Positions 26,610 through 35,232 of a DNA stretch of 64,000 nt are shown here, piece by piece. The notes under the pieces were generated by a model. It saw only the letters and a program-made list of their open reading frames with translations. It was not told the DNA's origin and searched no databases. Positions within the stretch are counted from its first letter, which is position 1. Every line of letters starts with the position of its first letter. Source of the stretch: Gordonibacter pamelaeae (GTDB lineage Bacteria > Actinomycetota > Coriobacteriia > Coriobacteriales > Eggerthellaceae); NCBI RefSeq assembly GCF_042665095.1, contig NZ_JBHTBV010000013.1, one strand, 5' to 3'. The translations under genes were made by a program, and so were the position numbers.

Positions 26610-27137
26610 TCAGCCTTTGCCGTACAGTTCCTGCTCGAACCGTGCGAGATGATCGGCGACGAGACGGTACGTGTCGGCGCACAGCTCCATGGTGGCCCGC
26701 GCCTCGAGACGCTCGTAGGAGGGGATGAGCCCGTCCACGTGCTCGGCTGTGCTGCGGTGCGTCTCGATCAGCCCGTCGATGAGCGCGCGGCCGGTATCCT
26801 CGTCCACGAGGCCGATGTTCGCCAAGACGGGCAGGAAGCCGAAGTCGACCCGCGCGGGCAGCGCGGCGGCCTCGTCCATGAGATCGGCGAAGCGTGCCCG
26901 CCCCTTGTCCGTGATGGTGTACACCGTCTTCTCGGGCATCTCGCCTTCCTTGACGACGGTGCCGTCGGCATAGCCTTCATCGCACAGGCGGATGACGTTG
27001 CGGTACACCGACGGCGAGCTGATGCGTATCCAGCGTCGGATGTTGCGGTCCTCCATCGTCTTGTCCATCTCGTACGCGCTCATCGGGCGCTCGATGAGCG
27101 CGCCCAAAATCATGATCTCGATCGAATGGCTGGCCAT
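26610..27137 (-). CDS. PadR family transcriptional repressor
   Basis: A 175-residue PadR-like regulator. The N-terminal winged helix (EIMILGALIERPMSAYEMDK, SPSVYRNVIRLCDEGY, KTVYTITDKGRARF) occupies residues 5-80. The C-terminal half is helical, for dimerisation, as in Vir-like PadR. It lies upstream of, and on the same strand as, the DHA2 exporter but is separated by its own terminator and a parS. Matching palindromes before padR and the exporter indicate autoregulation and control of the pump. AAAGGGAAC precedes the ATG. Confidence 0.88.
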   Translation of the reverse strand: MASHSIEIMILGALIERPMSAYEMDKTMEDRNIRRWIRISSPSVYRNVIRLCDEGYADGTVVKEGEMPEKTVYTITDKGRARFADLMDEAAALPARVDFGFLPVLANIGLVDEDTGRALIDGLIETHRSTAEHVDGLIPSYERLEARATMELCADTYRLVADHLARFEQELYGKG

Positions 27138-27173
27138 TTTCCGGTTCCCTTTCGGCTCTCGCTGATAAGGGAC

Positions 27174-27192
27174 ATACTATCACTGATAGTAT
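27174..27192. promoter_or_regulatory. Palindromic operator/promoter upstream of padR
   Basis: A 19-bp perfect palindrome, ATACTATCA-C-TGATAGTAT, 36 bases before the padR ATG. It contains TATACT-like -10 sequence on the minus strand, so repressor binding would cover the promoter. Its core is the same as the site at 26450-26464. Confidence 0.7.
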
Positions 27193-27219
27193 AAAACGCA
27201 AGAGGGGTCTTTGGGAAGA

Positions 27220-28236
27220 TTACCGATGGAGGGCGCGAGCGTTCGCACGCCACTCCCGGGGCGAGAGGCCGCACCGGGCACGGAACGCTTCGGAGAAGCT
27301 GCCCTGACGGGAATAACCCACGCATGCGGCGATAGCGGCCAGGGACAGGTCGGTGGTCTCGAGCAGCTCGCAGGCGTGATGCATGCGCACATCGCGCGCG
27401 TATTCTTGCGGCGTCATGCCGCAGGATAGCCTGAACAGCTCGATGAGCTTGCTCGTTCCCACGCAAACCGCGCGACAGAGCTCCTCGGTGGTGACGGGGT
27501 GTGCGAGGTCTTGCTGGATAAGGCGTTGGGCAGCCGCCACTGCAGCGACATCGTCTGCCGAGAGCGCAACGGGCGCGCGGCCGTATGCGAGCCGCCAGTC
27601 CACGATAAGCGCGCACGCTTCCACCACCTTGCTCTCGTAGAACGCCTCGGCCACGACGGCGCTCGGCCGGGCTCGCCGCATGTCGTCAAGCAAGGAGGGC
27701 AGCCCGGCGGGGCAGGACGTGCCATCGAGCGCGGCGATTGCCGAGCTCAGCACCACGGGATCGCAATGCAATCGCAGGCTGACGTCCCGCAGCGCCTCGG
27801 GCAAGAGTGCGACGAACGTCTCGCTCAGCCTCGCTCCGCCCTGCACCCGTTGATGGTAGGGGGCGTGCTTCCAGGCATGCCCCAGCACGGTGCGGTCGGG
27901 TAGTGTTGGTTCGATTCCCAGGTAGGGGAGCATCTCATGGCTGTAGGAGCCGAAGTAGAAGCAATCGGCCGCGTCGCAGAAGAATCCGCCCTCCTCGCGA
28001 AGTGCAAAGTCGAACGCGCCCACCGCTAGGCGGTCGCCGATGGGGAAGTACCAGAAAGAGCCCTTGCCGACCGCCGGGTCGATCAGCCACAGGAGCCCTT
28101 GCCGCCCGTGTGCGGCCGCATCGACCAGCACACCGCCGAGCTGCCGAATTTGCGGCTCGAACAGCGTGTCGATGCCCGTGTCGGCCTCACGGGCCGTTTC
28201 GGCGCGATTCTTGAAGTTTTCGGAGGGATTGCGCAT
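27220..28236 (-). CDS. AraC family transcriptional regulator
   Basis: A 338-residue regulator. A ligand/dimerisation region of about 230 residues is followed by two helix-turn-helix motifs (about 235-335: TTEELCRAVCVGTSKLIELF and LSLAAIAACVGYSRQGSFSE), ending in the AraC signature FRARCGLSPREWR. The start at 28236 is chosen for the strong GGAAGGAGG just upstream; a longer frame begins at 28287 without such a site. It is divergent from the ECF importer operon with about 50 bases between, the usual position for a local activator. In related clusters such AraC proteins sense siderophore- or haem-type ligands; that is inference here. Confidence 0.85.
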   Translation of the reverse strand: MRNPSENFKNRAETAREADTGIDTLFEPQIRQLGGVLVDAAAHGRQGLLWLIDPAVGKGSFWYFPIGDRLAVGAFDFALREEGGFFCDAADCFYFGSYSHEMLPYLGIEPTLPDRTVLGHAWKHAPYHQRVQGGARLSETFVALLPEALRDVSLRLHCDPVVLSSAIAALDGTSCPAGLPSLLDDMRRARPSAVVAEAFYESKVVEACALIVDWRLAYGRAPVALSADDVAAVAAAQRLIQQDLAHPVTTEELCRAVCVGTSKLIELFRLSCGMTPQEYARDVRMHHACELLETTDLSLAAIAACVGYSRQGSFSEAFRARCGLSPREWRANARALHR

Positions 28237-28285
28237 AGGGCCCTCCTCCTTCCCGCGCCTCCGAGAGACGCTAACATAGTTAACC

Positions 28286-29170
28286 ATGGATAATAATACT
28301 ACTACAAATAGGGATCCGGGAAAACCGTCTGCCTATGGCGCGAACACAACGCCGTCATTCGCCTGCACCGCCACCTTGGAGTCCGCGGGTGCGCCGGGGC
28401 CGTTGCAGGCAAGCGGCGGGGCTGCCGCGAAAGTATCGGTGCGGGCCCGTGAAAGGGCTGCGGCGGTACCGCCCGCGCATTGCATCGATCCTCGTGTTTC
28501 GTTGATTTGCATCCTGTTGATCAGCCTGTCCACGTTCGCTTCCGCATCGGTGGCGGTTGAGTTGGCGGCGGTGGGTGGGTGCGCGCTCGCCGGCATCTGG
28601 TGCGGGCGGCTCTCATCGGCCCTGCGCTGGGCGGCGGTCTGGGCGGTGCTTTTCGTCCTCTGCTGGCTGTGCGCGCACTCCGGTGTGGTGCTCATGGCCG
28701 TGGGCGCCTCGTTCGCGATGGTGCGCCGTATGTTGTGCGCCTTCATGATGGCTGCGAACATGGTGGGCACCACGCGTACCGGGGAGCTCGCCTACAGTCT
28801 GCAGCGCCTCGGCCTGCCGAAGCGGGTGTCGGCGGCGCTGTGCGTGATGCTGCGCTTCGCTCCCACGCTCGGCCAGGAGTTCGGCGCGGTGCTCGATGCC
28901 ATGAAGGTGCGCGGCATCGCGCTCTCGCCGGCACGCGTGCTGCGGCATCCCGTGCAGGTGATCGAGAACCTGCTGGTGCCGGTGGTGGGACGTGTGGGTA
29001 TCGTGGCCGATGAACTGGCGAACGCGGCGGCCGTGCGCGGCATCGACGCACCGAATCGGCGCACGAGCTACTACGAGCTGCGTATCGGCGTGGTTGATGC
29101 GCTGCTGCTCGTGTACTTCGTTGCGCTTGCAGGCGTATCCGTGGCGCTGGGTGCAGGGGTGCTGGCATGA
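28286..29170 (+). CDS. ECF transporter transmembrane (T) component
   Basis: A 294-residue EcfT/CbiQ-family protein with a poorly conserved roughly 70-residue leader, then four to six membrane helices. The coupling helices carry the characteristic short Ala-Arg-Gly-type motifs: MKVRGIAL and NAAAVRGIDAP, which transmit ATP hydrolysis to the substrate-binding subunit. The start overlaps the AraC promoter area. It overlaps the next gene by ATGA (29167-29170), so the two are translationally coupled. Confidence 0.85.
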   Translation: MDNNTTTNRDPGKPSAYGANTTPSFACTATLESAGAPGPLQASGGAAAKVSVRARERAAAVPPAHCIDPRVSLICILLISLSTFASASVAVELAAVGGCALAGIWCGRLSSALRWAAVWAVLFVLCWLCAHSGVVLMAVGASFAMVRRMLCAFMMAANMVGTTRTGELAYSLQRLGLPKRVSAALCVMLRFAPTLGQEFGAVLDAMKVRGIALSPARVLRHPVQVIENLLVPVVGRVGIVADELANAAAVRGIDAPNRRTSYYELRIGVVDALLLVYFVALAGVSVALGAGVLA

Positions 29171-30729
29171 CGGCGCCGCAAGCCCCGCGCGACGGTGCGG
29201 CCGTGGAATTCCACGGAGTGGCGTTCTCCTATGCCGATGCGGAGGGAAACCTGTTCGAGCCGGTGCTGAAGGGCGTGAGCCTGTCCGTCGCACGAGGACA
29301 GTGCGTGGTGGTGACGGGTTGTTCCGGCTGCGGGAAGACCACGCTCATGCGCCTCGTGAACGGTCTGGTGCCGCAAGCCTACGATGGGGAGCTGTCCGGC
29401 ACGGTGTGCGTGCTCGGGCAGGATGCGGCCGACCTGGGCATCGAAGGGCTCTCGCTGCGCGTGGGCTCCGTGTTCCAGAATCCGCGCAGCCAGTTCTTCA
29501 ACCTGGACACCACCTCGGAGATCGCCTTCGGGTGCGAGAACGCGGGCCTGCCGCACGACGAGATACGCCTCCGCGTTCGCAGCGCCGCGGCCGACTTGGG
29601 TATCTCCCATCTGCTCGACCGTGACATCCGGGAACTTTCCGGAGGCCAGCGCCAGATGGTGGCCATTGCGTCGGTGCATGCGCTGGGCCCGGAGGTGTTC
29701 GCCCTTGACGAGCCCACGGCCGCACTCGATGTGGCCTCCATGCGCACCCTTGCGCACCTCGTTCGTCGCCTGAAGGAGCTAGGGCGCACGGTGATCGTCT
29801 CCGAGCACCGGCTATGGTGGCTGCGGGGAATAGCAGATCGGGTGGTGCATATGGAGGACGGGCGCATCGCTCACGATTGGGCGGCTGCGGAATTCGAGCG
29901 CCTGCCCGTGCGCGAGCTTCACCGGATGGGCCTTCGGGCCTGGCGCATCGAGGATGCCTGCGCCGAAGGCGCGCCGACGGACGGGCAGGACCCGTCGCTC
30001 CCGTGCCCGGTACGCGCCGTCTCTGCTGCGGCACTCTCGTTCAGCAACCTGCGTGCGGGCTACCGTCGCGGTGACGATGTGCTGCGCGGGGCCGCCGGTG
30101 CGTTCGCGTCCCGGCGCATCGCGGCTTTGGTGGGAGGCAACGGCGCAGGAAAGTCGACGCTTGCGCGCTGCTTGGCCGGGTTGCATCGCGAACGTGCGGG
30201 GCAGGTGGCGCTCGAGGGACGATCGGCTCCGTGTCGCAAACGGGCCGGCCAGGTGTTCCTGGTTATGCAGGAGCCCGGTTACCAACTGTTCGCCCATACG
30301 GCCGCATGCGAGCTGGAAGCTGCTGCGGCTCGTCGTCTCGGCCGCGGCGAGGCGGCCCGGGCGGCGGCTGGCGAGGCACTCGACCGTTTCGGCCTCGCGC
30401 ATCTGGCCGAGCGGCACCCGCTGTCGCTCTCGGGCGGCGAGCGCCAGCGACTGGCCATTGCGGCCGGCGTGCTGCAGGGGGCCCGCGTGCTGGTGCTGGA
30501 CGAGCCCACGAGCGGGCTTGACTTCGGCAACATGCAGGCCGTGGCCAGAGAGCTTTCGCGTGTGCGCGACGACGGCACGTGCGTGGCGGTGATCACGCAC
30601 GACTATGAGTTCATCGTCGCCGCATGCGACGAGGTGGCCGTGATGGCCGGCGGTCGCGTGAGCGTCCAGGAGCCGCTTGCGCGGGCGAACCTGCCCGCCG
30701 TGCGCCGCACGCTCGGTTTCGACGGGTGA
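29167..30729 (+). CDS. ECF transporter ATPase with two fused ABC domains
   Basis: 520 residues with two complete ABC ATPase modules. Domain 1: Walker A GCSGCGKTT (about 52-60), signature LSGGQRQM, Walker B VFALDEPTAALD. Domain 2: Walker A GGNGAGKST, signature LSGGERQR, Walker B VLVLDEPTSGLD. Such fused EcfA1-EcfA2 proteins power group I ECF importers and pair with one T and one S component, both present here. All catalytic motifs are intact. The start overlaps the T-component stop by four bases. Confidence 0.9.
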   Translation: MTAPQAPRDGAAVEFHGVAFSYADAEGNLFEPVLKGVSLSVARGQCVVVTGCSGCGKTTLMRLVNGLVPQAYDGELSGTVCVLGQDAADLGIEGLSLRVGSVFQNPRSQFFNLDTTSEIAFGCENAGLPHDEIRLRVRSAAADLGISHLLDRDIRELSGGQRQMVAIASVHALGPEVFALDEPTAALDVASMRTLAHLVRRLKELGRTVIVSEHRLWWLRGIADRVVHMEDGRIAHDWAAAEFERLPVRELHRMGLRAWRIEDACAEGAPTDGQDPSLPCPVRAVSAAALSFSNLRAGYRRGDDVLRGAAGAFASRRIAALVGGNGAGKSTLARCLAGLHRERAGQVALEGRSAPCRKRAGQVFLVMQEPGYQLFAHTAACELEAAAARRLGRGEAARAAAGEALDRFGLAHLAERHPLSLSGGERQRLAIAAGVLQGARVLVLDEPTSGLDFGNMQAVARELSRVRDDGTCVAVITHDYEFIVAACDEVAVMAGGRVSVQEPLARANLPAVRRTLGFDG

Positions 30730-30775
30730 TGCACCCGCGCATTTCGGCATTACTTCCGATGAAAGGAGTTCTTGT

Positions 30776-31399
30776 ATGGAATCGACAGCAACAAAAGGGC
30801 GCGCGCCCGCCCGCAGCACCCGGCTTACCGGTCGCGACTACGTGGTGCTCGCCGTCTTCGGCGTGCTTCTGTTCGCGGTGTTCATGGTCTTCTCGATAGT
30901 GTGTTCCCTCAGCGCCACCACGTCCTGGTTCACCCATGGGGTCGGCGCTGTTCCGGCCGGTATCGTGTGGATGTACGTGCTGGCCCGCGTTCCCAAGCGC
31001 GGTGCGGTAGCGCTCATGTGCCTGCTGGTGGCGCTGCTCGGCCTGGTGATGGGCATGTTCTGGACAGGTCCTCTGGGCATCGCCCTTGGCGGCGTGGCGG
31101 CCGAGCTCGTGTTGGGCGCGCCGGGCGAGCGCACCGCCTTTCGCCGCGTGGCGGCGTTCGTCGCCTTCGTCGTGTGCTTCTGGGCGGGGCATGTCTCGCT
31201 TGTCTACCTCACGGGCCAGGCGTACGTGGACATGGTTGTGGCCTCGGGCATGACGGCCGAGTACGGCCAGCAGCTCGTGGACTTCATGTACGGTCCGCTC
31301 GCCTTGGTGGCGCTTGCGGTTGCCGTGATAGGTCCCCTTGTCGGCGGTCTATTGGGAGAGCGCGTGTTCAAGAAGCATTTCGCGCGGATGGGCGCCTAG
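30776..31399 (+). CDS. ECF transporter substrate-binding (S) component, MptD/Trep_Strep type
   Basis: A 207-residue membrane protein with five to six helices, consistent with the MptD/TIGR02185 family of putative ECF S components. AAAGGAG precedes the ATG by seven bases; an open frame further upstream has no ribosome site. It follows the T and A components and precedes a pair of ABC transporters, an arrangement seen in several Gram-positive metal-chelate or haem uptake clusters. The substrate cannot be read from sequence. Confidence 0.75.
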   Translation: MESTATKGRAPARSTRLTGRDYVVLAVFGVLLFAVFMVFSIVCSLSATTSWFTHGVGAVPAGIVWMYVLARVPKRGAVALMCLLVALLGLVMGMFWTGPLGIALGGVAAELVLGAPGERTAFRRVAAFVAFVVCFWAGHVSLVYLTGQAYVDMVVASGMTAEYGQQLVDFMYGPLALVALAVAVIGPLVGGLLGERVFKKHFARMGA

Positions 31400-31461
31400 G
31401 CGCATCGAGGCGAGGCGGCGCGGCCTTGACAGGCTGCGCTCGAAGAGAGGAAGGAGGCATC

Positions 31462-33411
31462 ATGGCAGAAGCAACAGCGGCGGCTGGCGCGCCGCACGGA
31501 GCCGTCGGCTCCGGTGGGGCGACTCCATCGGCAGGCGGCTCTGCCGCAGCAGGGGCGGGATGCGGGGGCGAACCGGCAGCTGGTGGGGCGATGCCTGTGG
31601 CGCCGCCAAGTCCCAAAGATGCCGTCGGACGCCTGCTCGGGTTCGCAGGCTCGCGCAAGAAGCTCGCGGTGCTGGGGTGCGTGCTTGCGGGCGTTAACGG
31701 CGTCTTCGTGGTCATGCCCCTGGTGTGCGTGTGGTTCGTGCTGCGCGACCTCGTAGCCGTGGCTCCCAACTGGAGCGCTGCGGAGGGGCTCGCCTTCTGG
31801 GGCTGGCTTGCGTTCGCGTTCTCGGCAGCGGGCCTGTTCGTGTACTTCGCGGCGCTCATGTGCACGCATCTGGCGGCGTTCCGCACGGCGGCGAACATGC
31901 GCAAGCAGGCGCTCGGCCACCTGGCCTGCGTGCCGCTCGGCTACTTCGATTCCCATGCCTCGGGGCATCTGCGGCGTGTGGTGGACGGCTGCGCCGGCCA
32001 AACCGAGGACGTGCTCGCGCACAAGCTGCCGGACTTCGTGGGATCGCTCGTCACCCCGGTGGCGTTCGTGGCGGTCATGTTCGCGTTCGACTGGGTCATG
32101 GGTCTCGTGTGCCTCGTTCCCATCGCCGTCTCGGCGCTCATGATGTGGTGGATGATGGGGCGTCAGGCGAAGAACGACGGCATGCCGTTCATGATGCTCT
32201 ATCAAGACGCGCTCAATCGCATGAACAAGGCGGCCGTGGAATACGTGCGCGGCATCCCCGTGGTGAAGGTGTTCCAGCAGACGGTGCATTCGTTTCGTGC
32301 ATTCTCCGAGGCCATCATGAGCTATCGCGACATGGCCTACCAGTACTCGAAGTCGTGCCAGCGCCCCCAGGTCGTCCAGCTCGTGGCCATCAACGGCACG
32401 TTCGCCGTGCTCGTGCCCGCAGGCATCCTTTTAGCGCATGCGGCGGGCGATTTTGCGGCGTTTCTGACGGACTTCCTGTTCTATGCGGTGTTCTCGGCTA
32501 TTACCACCACCATGATGACGAAGGTGATGTACGCGAGCGAGGCCGTGATGATGGCGCAGGACTCCGTGCGTCGCATCGACGAGATACTCGCGACAAGGCC
32601 GCTGGCGGAGCCGTCGGCGGTGCGGGCCAGGCACCCGCGCGATGCCTCGATCTCCTTCGAGCAGGTGGGCTTCGCGTACCCCGGCGCTTCAGGAGATGCG
32701 CTGGTGGATATGAGCTTGGAGGTGCCCGCCGGCTCCACGGTGGCGCTCGTGGGACCTTCGGGCGGCGGCAAGACGACGGCCGCCAGCCTGGTGCCCCGCT
32801 TCTGGGACGCGGGTTCGGGCCGCGTGCGCGTGGGAGGGGTGGACGTGCGCGACATCCCCGCCGCCGAGCTCATGGCGCAGGTGGCCTTCGTGTTCCAGAA
32901 CGACCGCCTGTTCAAGGCGTCACTCTTGGAGAACATCCGCGCTGCGCGCCCGGGTGCCACGCGTGCGCAGGTGGAGGCCGCCGCCCACGCCGCACAGTGC
33001 GATGACATCGTGGCGAAGTTCCCCGATGGCCTGGACACGCAGGTGGGTGCGGAGGGCGTGTACCTTTCGGGCGGCGAGTGCCAGCGTATCGCGCTCGCGC
33101 GCGCCATTCTGAAAGACGCTCCCATCGTGGTGCTCGACGAGGCCACGGCCTTCGCCGACCCGGAGAACGAGGCGCTCATCCAGCGCGCCTTGGCGAGGCT
33201 CTGCGCGGGCAAGACGGTGCTCATGATCGCGCATCGGCTGTCCACCGTTATTGGAGCCGACATCATATGCGTGCTGGACGGGGGCCGGGTGGTCGAGCGC
33301 GGGCGGCACGACGAGCTGGTTGCGGCCGGCGGCCTGTATGCGAAGATGTGGGACGATTACCGCACGTCGGTAACGTGGAGGATCGAAAGGAGCGGCACCC
33401 ATGCTGCGTGA
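31462..33411 (+). CDS. ABC transporter, fused permease-ATPase, subunit 1 (IrtA/YbtP-like)
   Basis: 649 residues. A low-complexity Gly/Ala-rich leader (1-50) is followed by a six-helix ABC type IV membrane domain (about 60-370) and a nucleotide-binding domain (about 400-640): Walker A GPSGGGKTT, signature LSGGECQR, and Walker B VVLDEATAFADPENE. The last motif resembles those of importer-like type IV ABC proteins such as IrtAB and YbtPQ, which carry siderophores inward. AAGGAGG precedes the ATG. The 3' end overlaps the next gene by 11 bases, giving a heterodimer. Direction and substrate are inferred from context with the ECF genes. Confidence 0.85.
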   Translation: MAEATAAAGAPHGAVGSGGATPSAGGSAAAGAGCGGEPAAGGAMPVAPPSPKDAVGRLLGFAGSRKKLAVLGCVLAGVNGVFVVMPLVCVWFVLRDLVAVAPNWSAAEGLAFWGWLAFAFSAAGLFVYFAALMCTHLAAFRTAANMRKQALGHLACVPLGYFDSHASGHLRRVVDGCAGQTEDVLAHKLPDFVGSLVTPVAFVAVMFAFDWVMGLVCLVPIAVSALMMWWMMGRQAKNDGMPFMMLYQDALNRMNKAAVEYVRGIPVVKVFQQTVHSFRAFSEAIMSYRDMAYQYSKSCQRPQVVQLVAINGTFAVLVPAGILLAHAAGDFAAFLTDFLFYAVFSAITTTMMTKVMYASEAVMMAQDSVRRIDEILATRPLAEPSAVRARHPRDASISFEQVGFAYPGASGDALVDMSLEVPAGSTVALVGPSGGGKTTAASLVPRFWDAGSGRVRVGGVDVRDIPAAELMAQVAFVFQNDRLFKASLLENIRAARPGATRAQVEAAAHAAQCDDIVAKFPDGLDTQVGAEGVYLSGGECQRIALARAILKDAPIVVLDEATAFADPENEALIQRALARLCAGKTVLMIAHRLSTVIGADIICVLDGGRVVERGRHDELVAAGGLYAKMWDDYRTSVTWRIERSGTHAA

Positions 33412-35143
33412 CAAGTTCGCACTGACCGAACAGGGAGCGCGCGATTTCAAGCGTGGCGTGGGGGCTGCGGCGCTGGCCAACGTCGTGCTCATGGCGCCCA
33501 TCGGCGTGCTGTTCACGGTTACGGGCGCGTTCGTGGCCCACTTGACCGACCCATCGCAACCGCTGCCGGAGCTCGGAGCGTACCTGCTGGCCATCGTCGC
33601 GGTGCTCGTCGTCATGCTGCTCACGCAGAACCTCGAGTACGACAGCACCTACAACGTGGTGTACAACGAGAGCGCCCGCAAGCGCATCGGCCTGGCCGAG
33701 AAGCTGCGGCAGCTGCCGCTGTCGTTCTTCGGGCAGCGTGATCTGTCCGATCTTACGAGTGCGGTCATGAAGGACTGCGCCGACCATGAGCGCATGTTCT
33801 CGCATGTCATGCCGCAGCTGTTCGGTGCGGCCATCTCGACGGCGGTGGTGGCCGTTTGCCTGGTCGCATTCGACTGGCGCCTGGCGCTGGCGGCGCTGTG
33901 GCCCATCCCGGTTGCGGTGGCGGTGCTGCTATCCACCACGCACCTTCAGCAGGCGGCGGGACGCGCTCGCAACGAGGCGAGCCTCGAGCTTGCCGACGGT
34001 ATCCAGGAGTACCTGGAATGCGCCCGCGAGATCCGTGCCACGAACCAGGTTCCGGCGTTTCTCGAGCGCGTGGGCGAGCGGGTGGACGCCTTCGAGCATG
34101 CGAAGATCAGGGTGGAGCTGACCGCCGGCGTGAGCGCGTCGTCGGCCCAGGCGCTTCTGCGGCTCGGTATCGGCACCACGGTGTTGGCAGGCGCGCTGCT
34201 CATTGCGGACGGGCAGGTGGACTTCATGGTGTTCTTCTGCTTCCTGCTGGCGGTCACGCGCGTGTACGACCCGGTGAACGTCATCCTGCAGACCATCATC
34301 GAGCTGCTGGACTTGCGCCTGAACATCGCACGGCTGCAGGCTATCGAGGAAGAGCCTGCGCAAACGGGTACGACCGAGTTCAAGCCGGCAGGCCACGACC
34401 TGACCTTCGAAGGCGTGTCGTTCTCCTATGGCGAGGGCGAGCGCGTGCTGAGCGACGTGACGTTCACCGCACGGGAAGGCGAGGTGACGGCATTGGTGGG
34501 GCCCAGTGGCAGCGGCAAGTCCACCGTGGCCAAGCTAGCCGCGCGTTTTTGGGACGCCGACGCTGGGCAGGTGCGCGTGGGAGGCGTGGACGTGGCGGGT
34601 GTGGAACCGGAGGCGCTCTTGGCGGACTACGCGGAGGTATTCCAGGATGTGGTGCTGTTCGACGATACGGTGATGGGCAACATCCGGCTCGGCCGGGCCG
34701 ACGCCTCCGACAAAGAGGTTCTCGCCGCTGCCCACGCCGCGAATTGCGACGAGTTCGTGCTGCGCATGCCGCAGGGCTACGACACGCCCATCGGCGAGAA
34801 CGGAAGCCGTCTTTCGGGCGGCGAGCGCCAGCGCATCTCCATCGCCCGCGCCATCCTGAAGGATGCGCCCATCGTGCTGTTGGATGAGGCCACGGCTTCG
34901 CTCGACGTTGAGAACGAGACGCAGGTGCAGACGGCGCTCTCGCGACTTCTGGCGGGCAAGACCGTGCTCGTGATCGCGCACCGCATGCGCACCGTGGCGA
35001 ACGCCGACAAGGTCGTGGTGCTGAAGGAGGGCCGCGTGGTGGAGGAGGGCTCGCCGGCCGAGCTCATGGCACACGAGGGCGGCTTGTACCGCCGCATGGT
35101 GGAGCTGCAAACCGAAGCCGCCGGATGGTCGCTGGCGTCGTAA
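33401..35143 (+). CDS. ABC transporter, fused permease-ATPase, subunit 2 (IrtB/YbtQ-like)
   Basis: 580 residues: six-helix membrane domain (about 15-310) and ATPase (about 330-570) with Walker A GPSGSGKST, signature LSGGERQR and Walker B VLLDEATASLDVENE, all intact. It is translationally coupled to subunit 1 by an 11-base overlap and forms a predicted heterodimeric transporter. It is the last gene of the run EcfT-EcfA-S-ABC1-ABC2. A GC-only hairpin (GCGCCATGCGC / GCGCATGGCGC, 35147-35175) follows the stop. Confidence 0.86.
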   Translation: MLRDKFALTEQGARDFKRGVGAAALANVVLMAPIGVLFTVTGAFVAHLTDPSQPLPELGAYLLAIVAVLVVMLLTQNLEYDSTYNVVYNESARKRIGLAEKLRQLPLSFFGQRDLSDLTSAVMKDCADHERMFSHVMPQLFGAAISTAVVAVCLVAFDWRLALAALWPIPVAVAVLLSTTHLQQAAGRARNEASLELADGIQEYLECAREIRATNQVPAFLERVGERVDAFEHAKIRVELTAGVSASSAQALLRLGIGTTVLAGALLIADGQVDFMVFFCFLLAVTRVYDPVNVILQTIIELLDLRLNIARLQAIEEEPAQTGTTEFKPAGHDLTFEGVSFSYGEGERVLSDVTFTAREGEVTALVGPSGSGKSTVAKLAARFWDADAGQVRVGGVDVAGVEPEALLADYAEVFQDVVLFDDTVMGNIRLGRADASDKEVLAAAHAANCDEFVLRMPQGYDTPIGENGSRLSGGERQRISIARAILKDAPIVLLDEATASLDVENETQVQTALSRLLAGKTVLVIAHRMRTVANADKVVVLKEGRVVEEGSPAELMAHEGGLYRRMVELQTEAAGWSLAS

Positions 35144-35146
35144 GCG

Positions 35147-35175
35147 GCGCCATGCGCCCTGTCCGCGCATGGCGC
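35147..35175. terminator. Perfect hairpin between convergent genes
   Basis: An 11-bp perfect stem with a 7-base loop immediately after the ABC gene. It has no T run; possible bidirectional stop for the ABC operon and the opposing surface-protein gene. Confidence 0.4.
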
Positions 35176-35232
35176 TCGATCGCATGATGCAGAAGGATTC
35201 AGCGCGGCGGCCCGAGAGCTGCCGCGCAGTGC

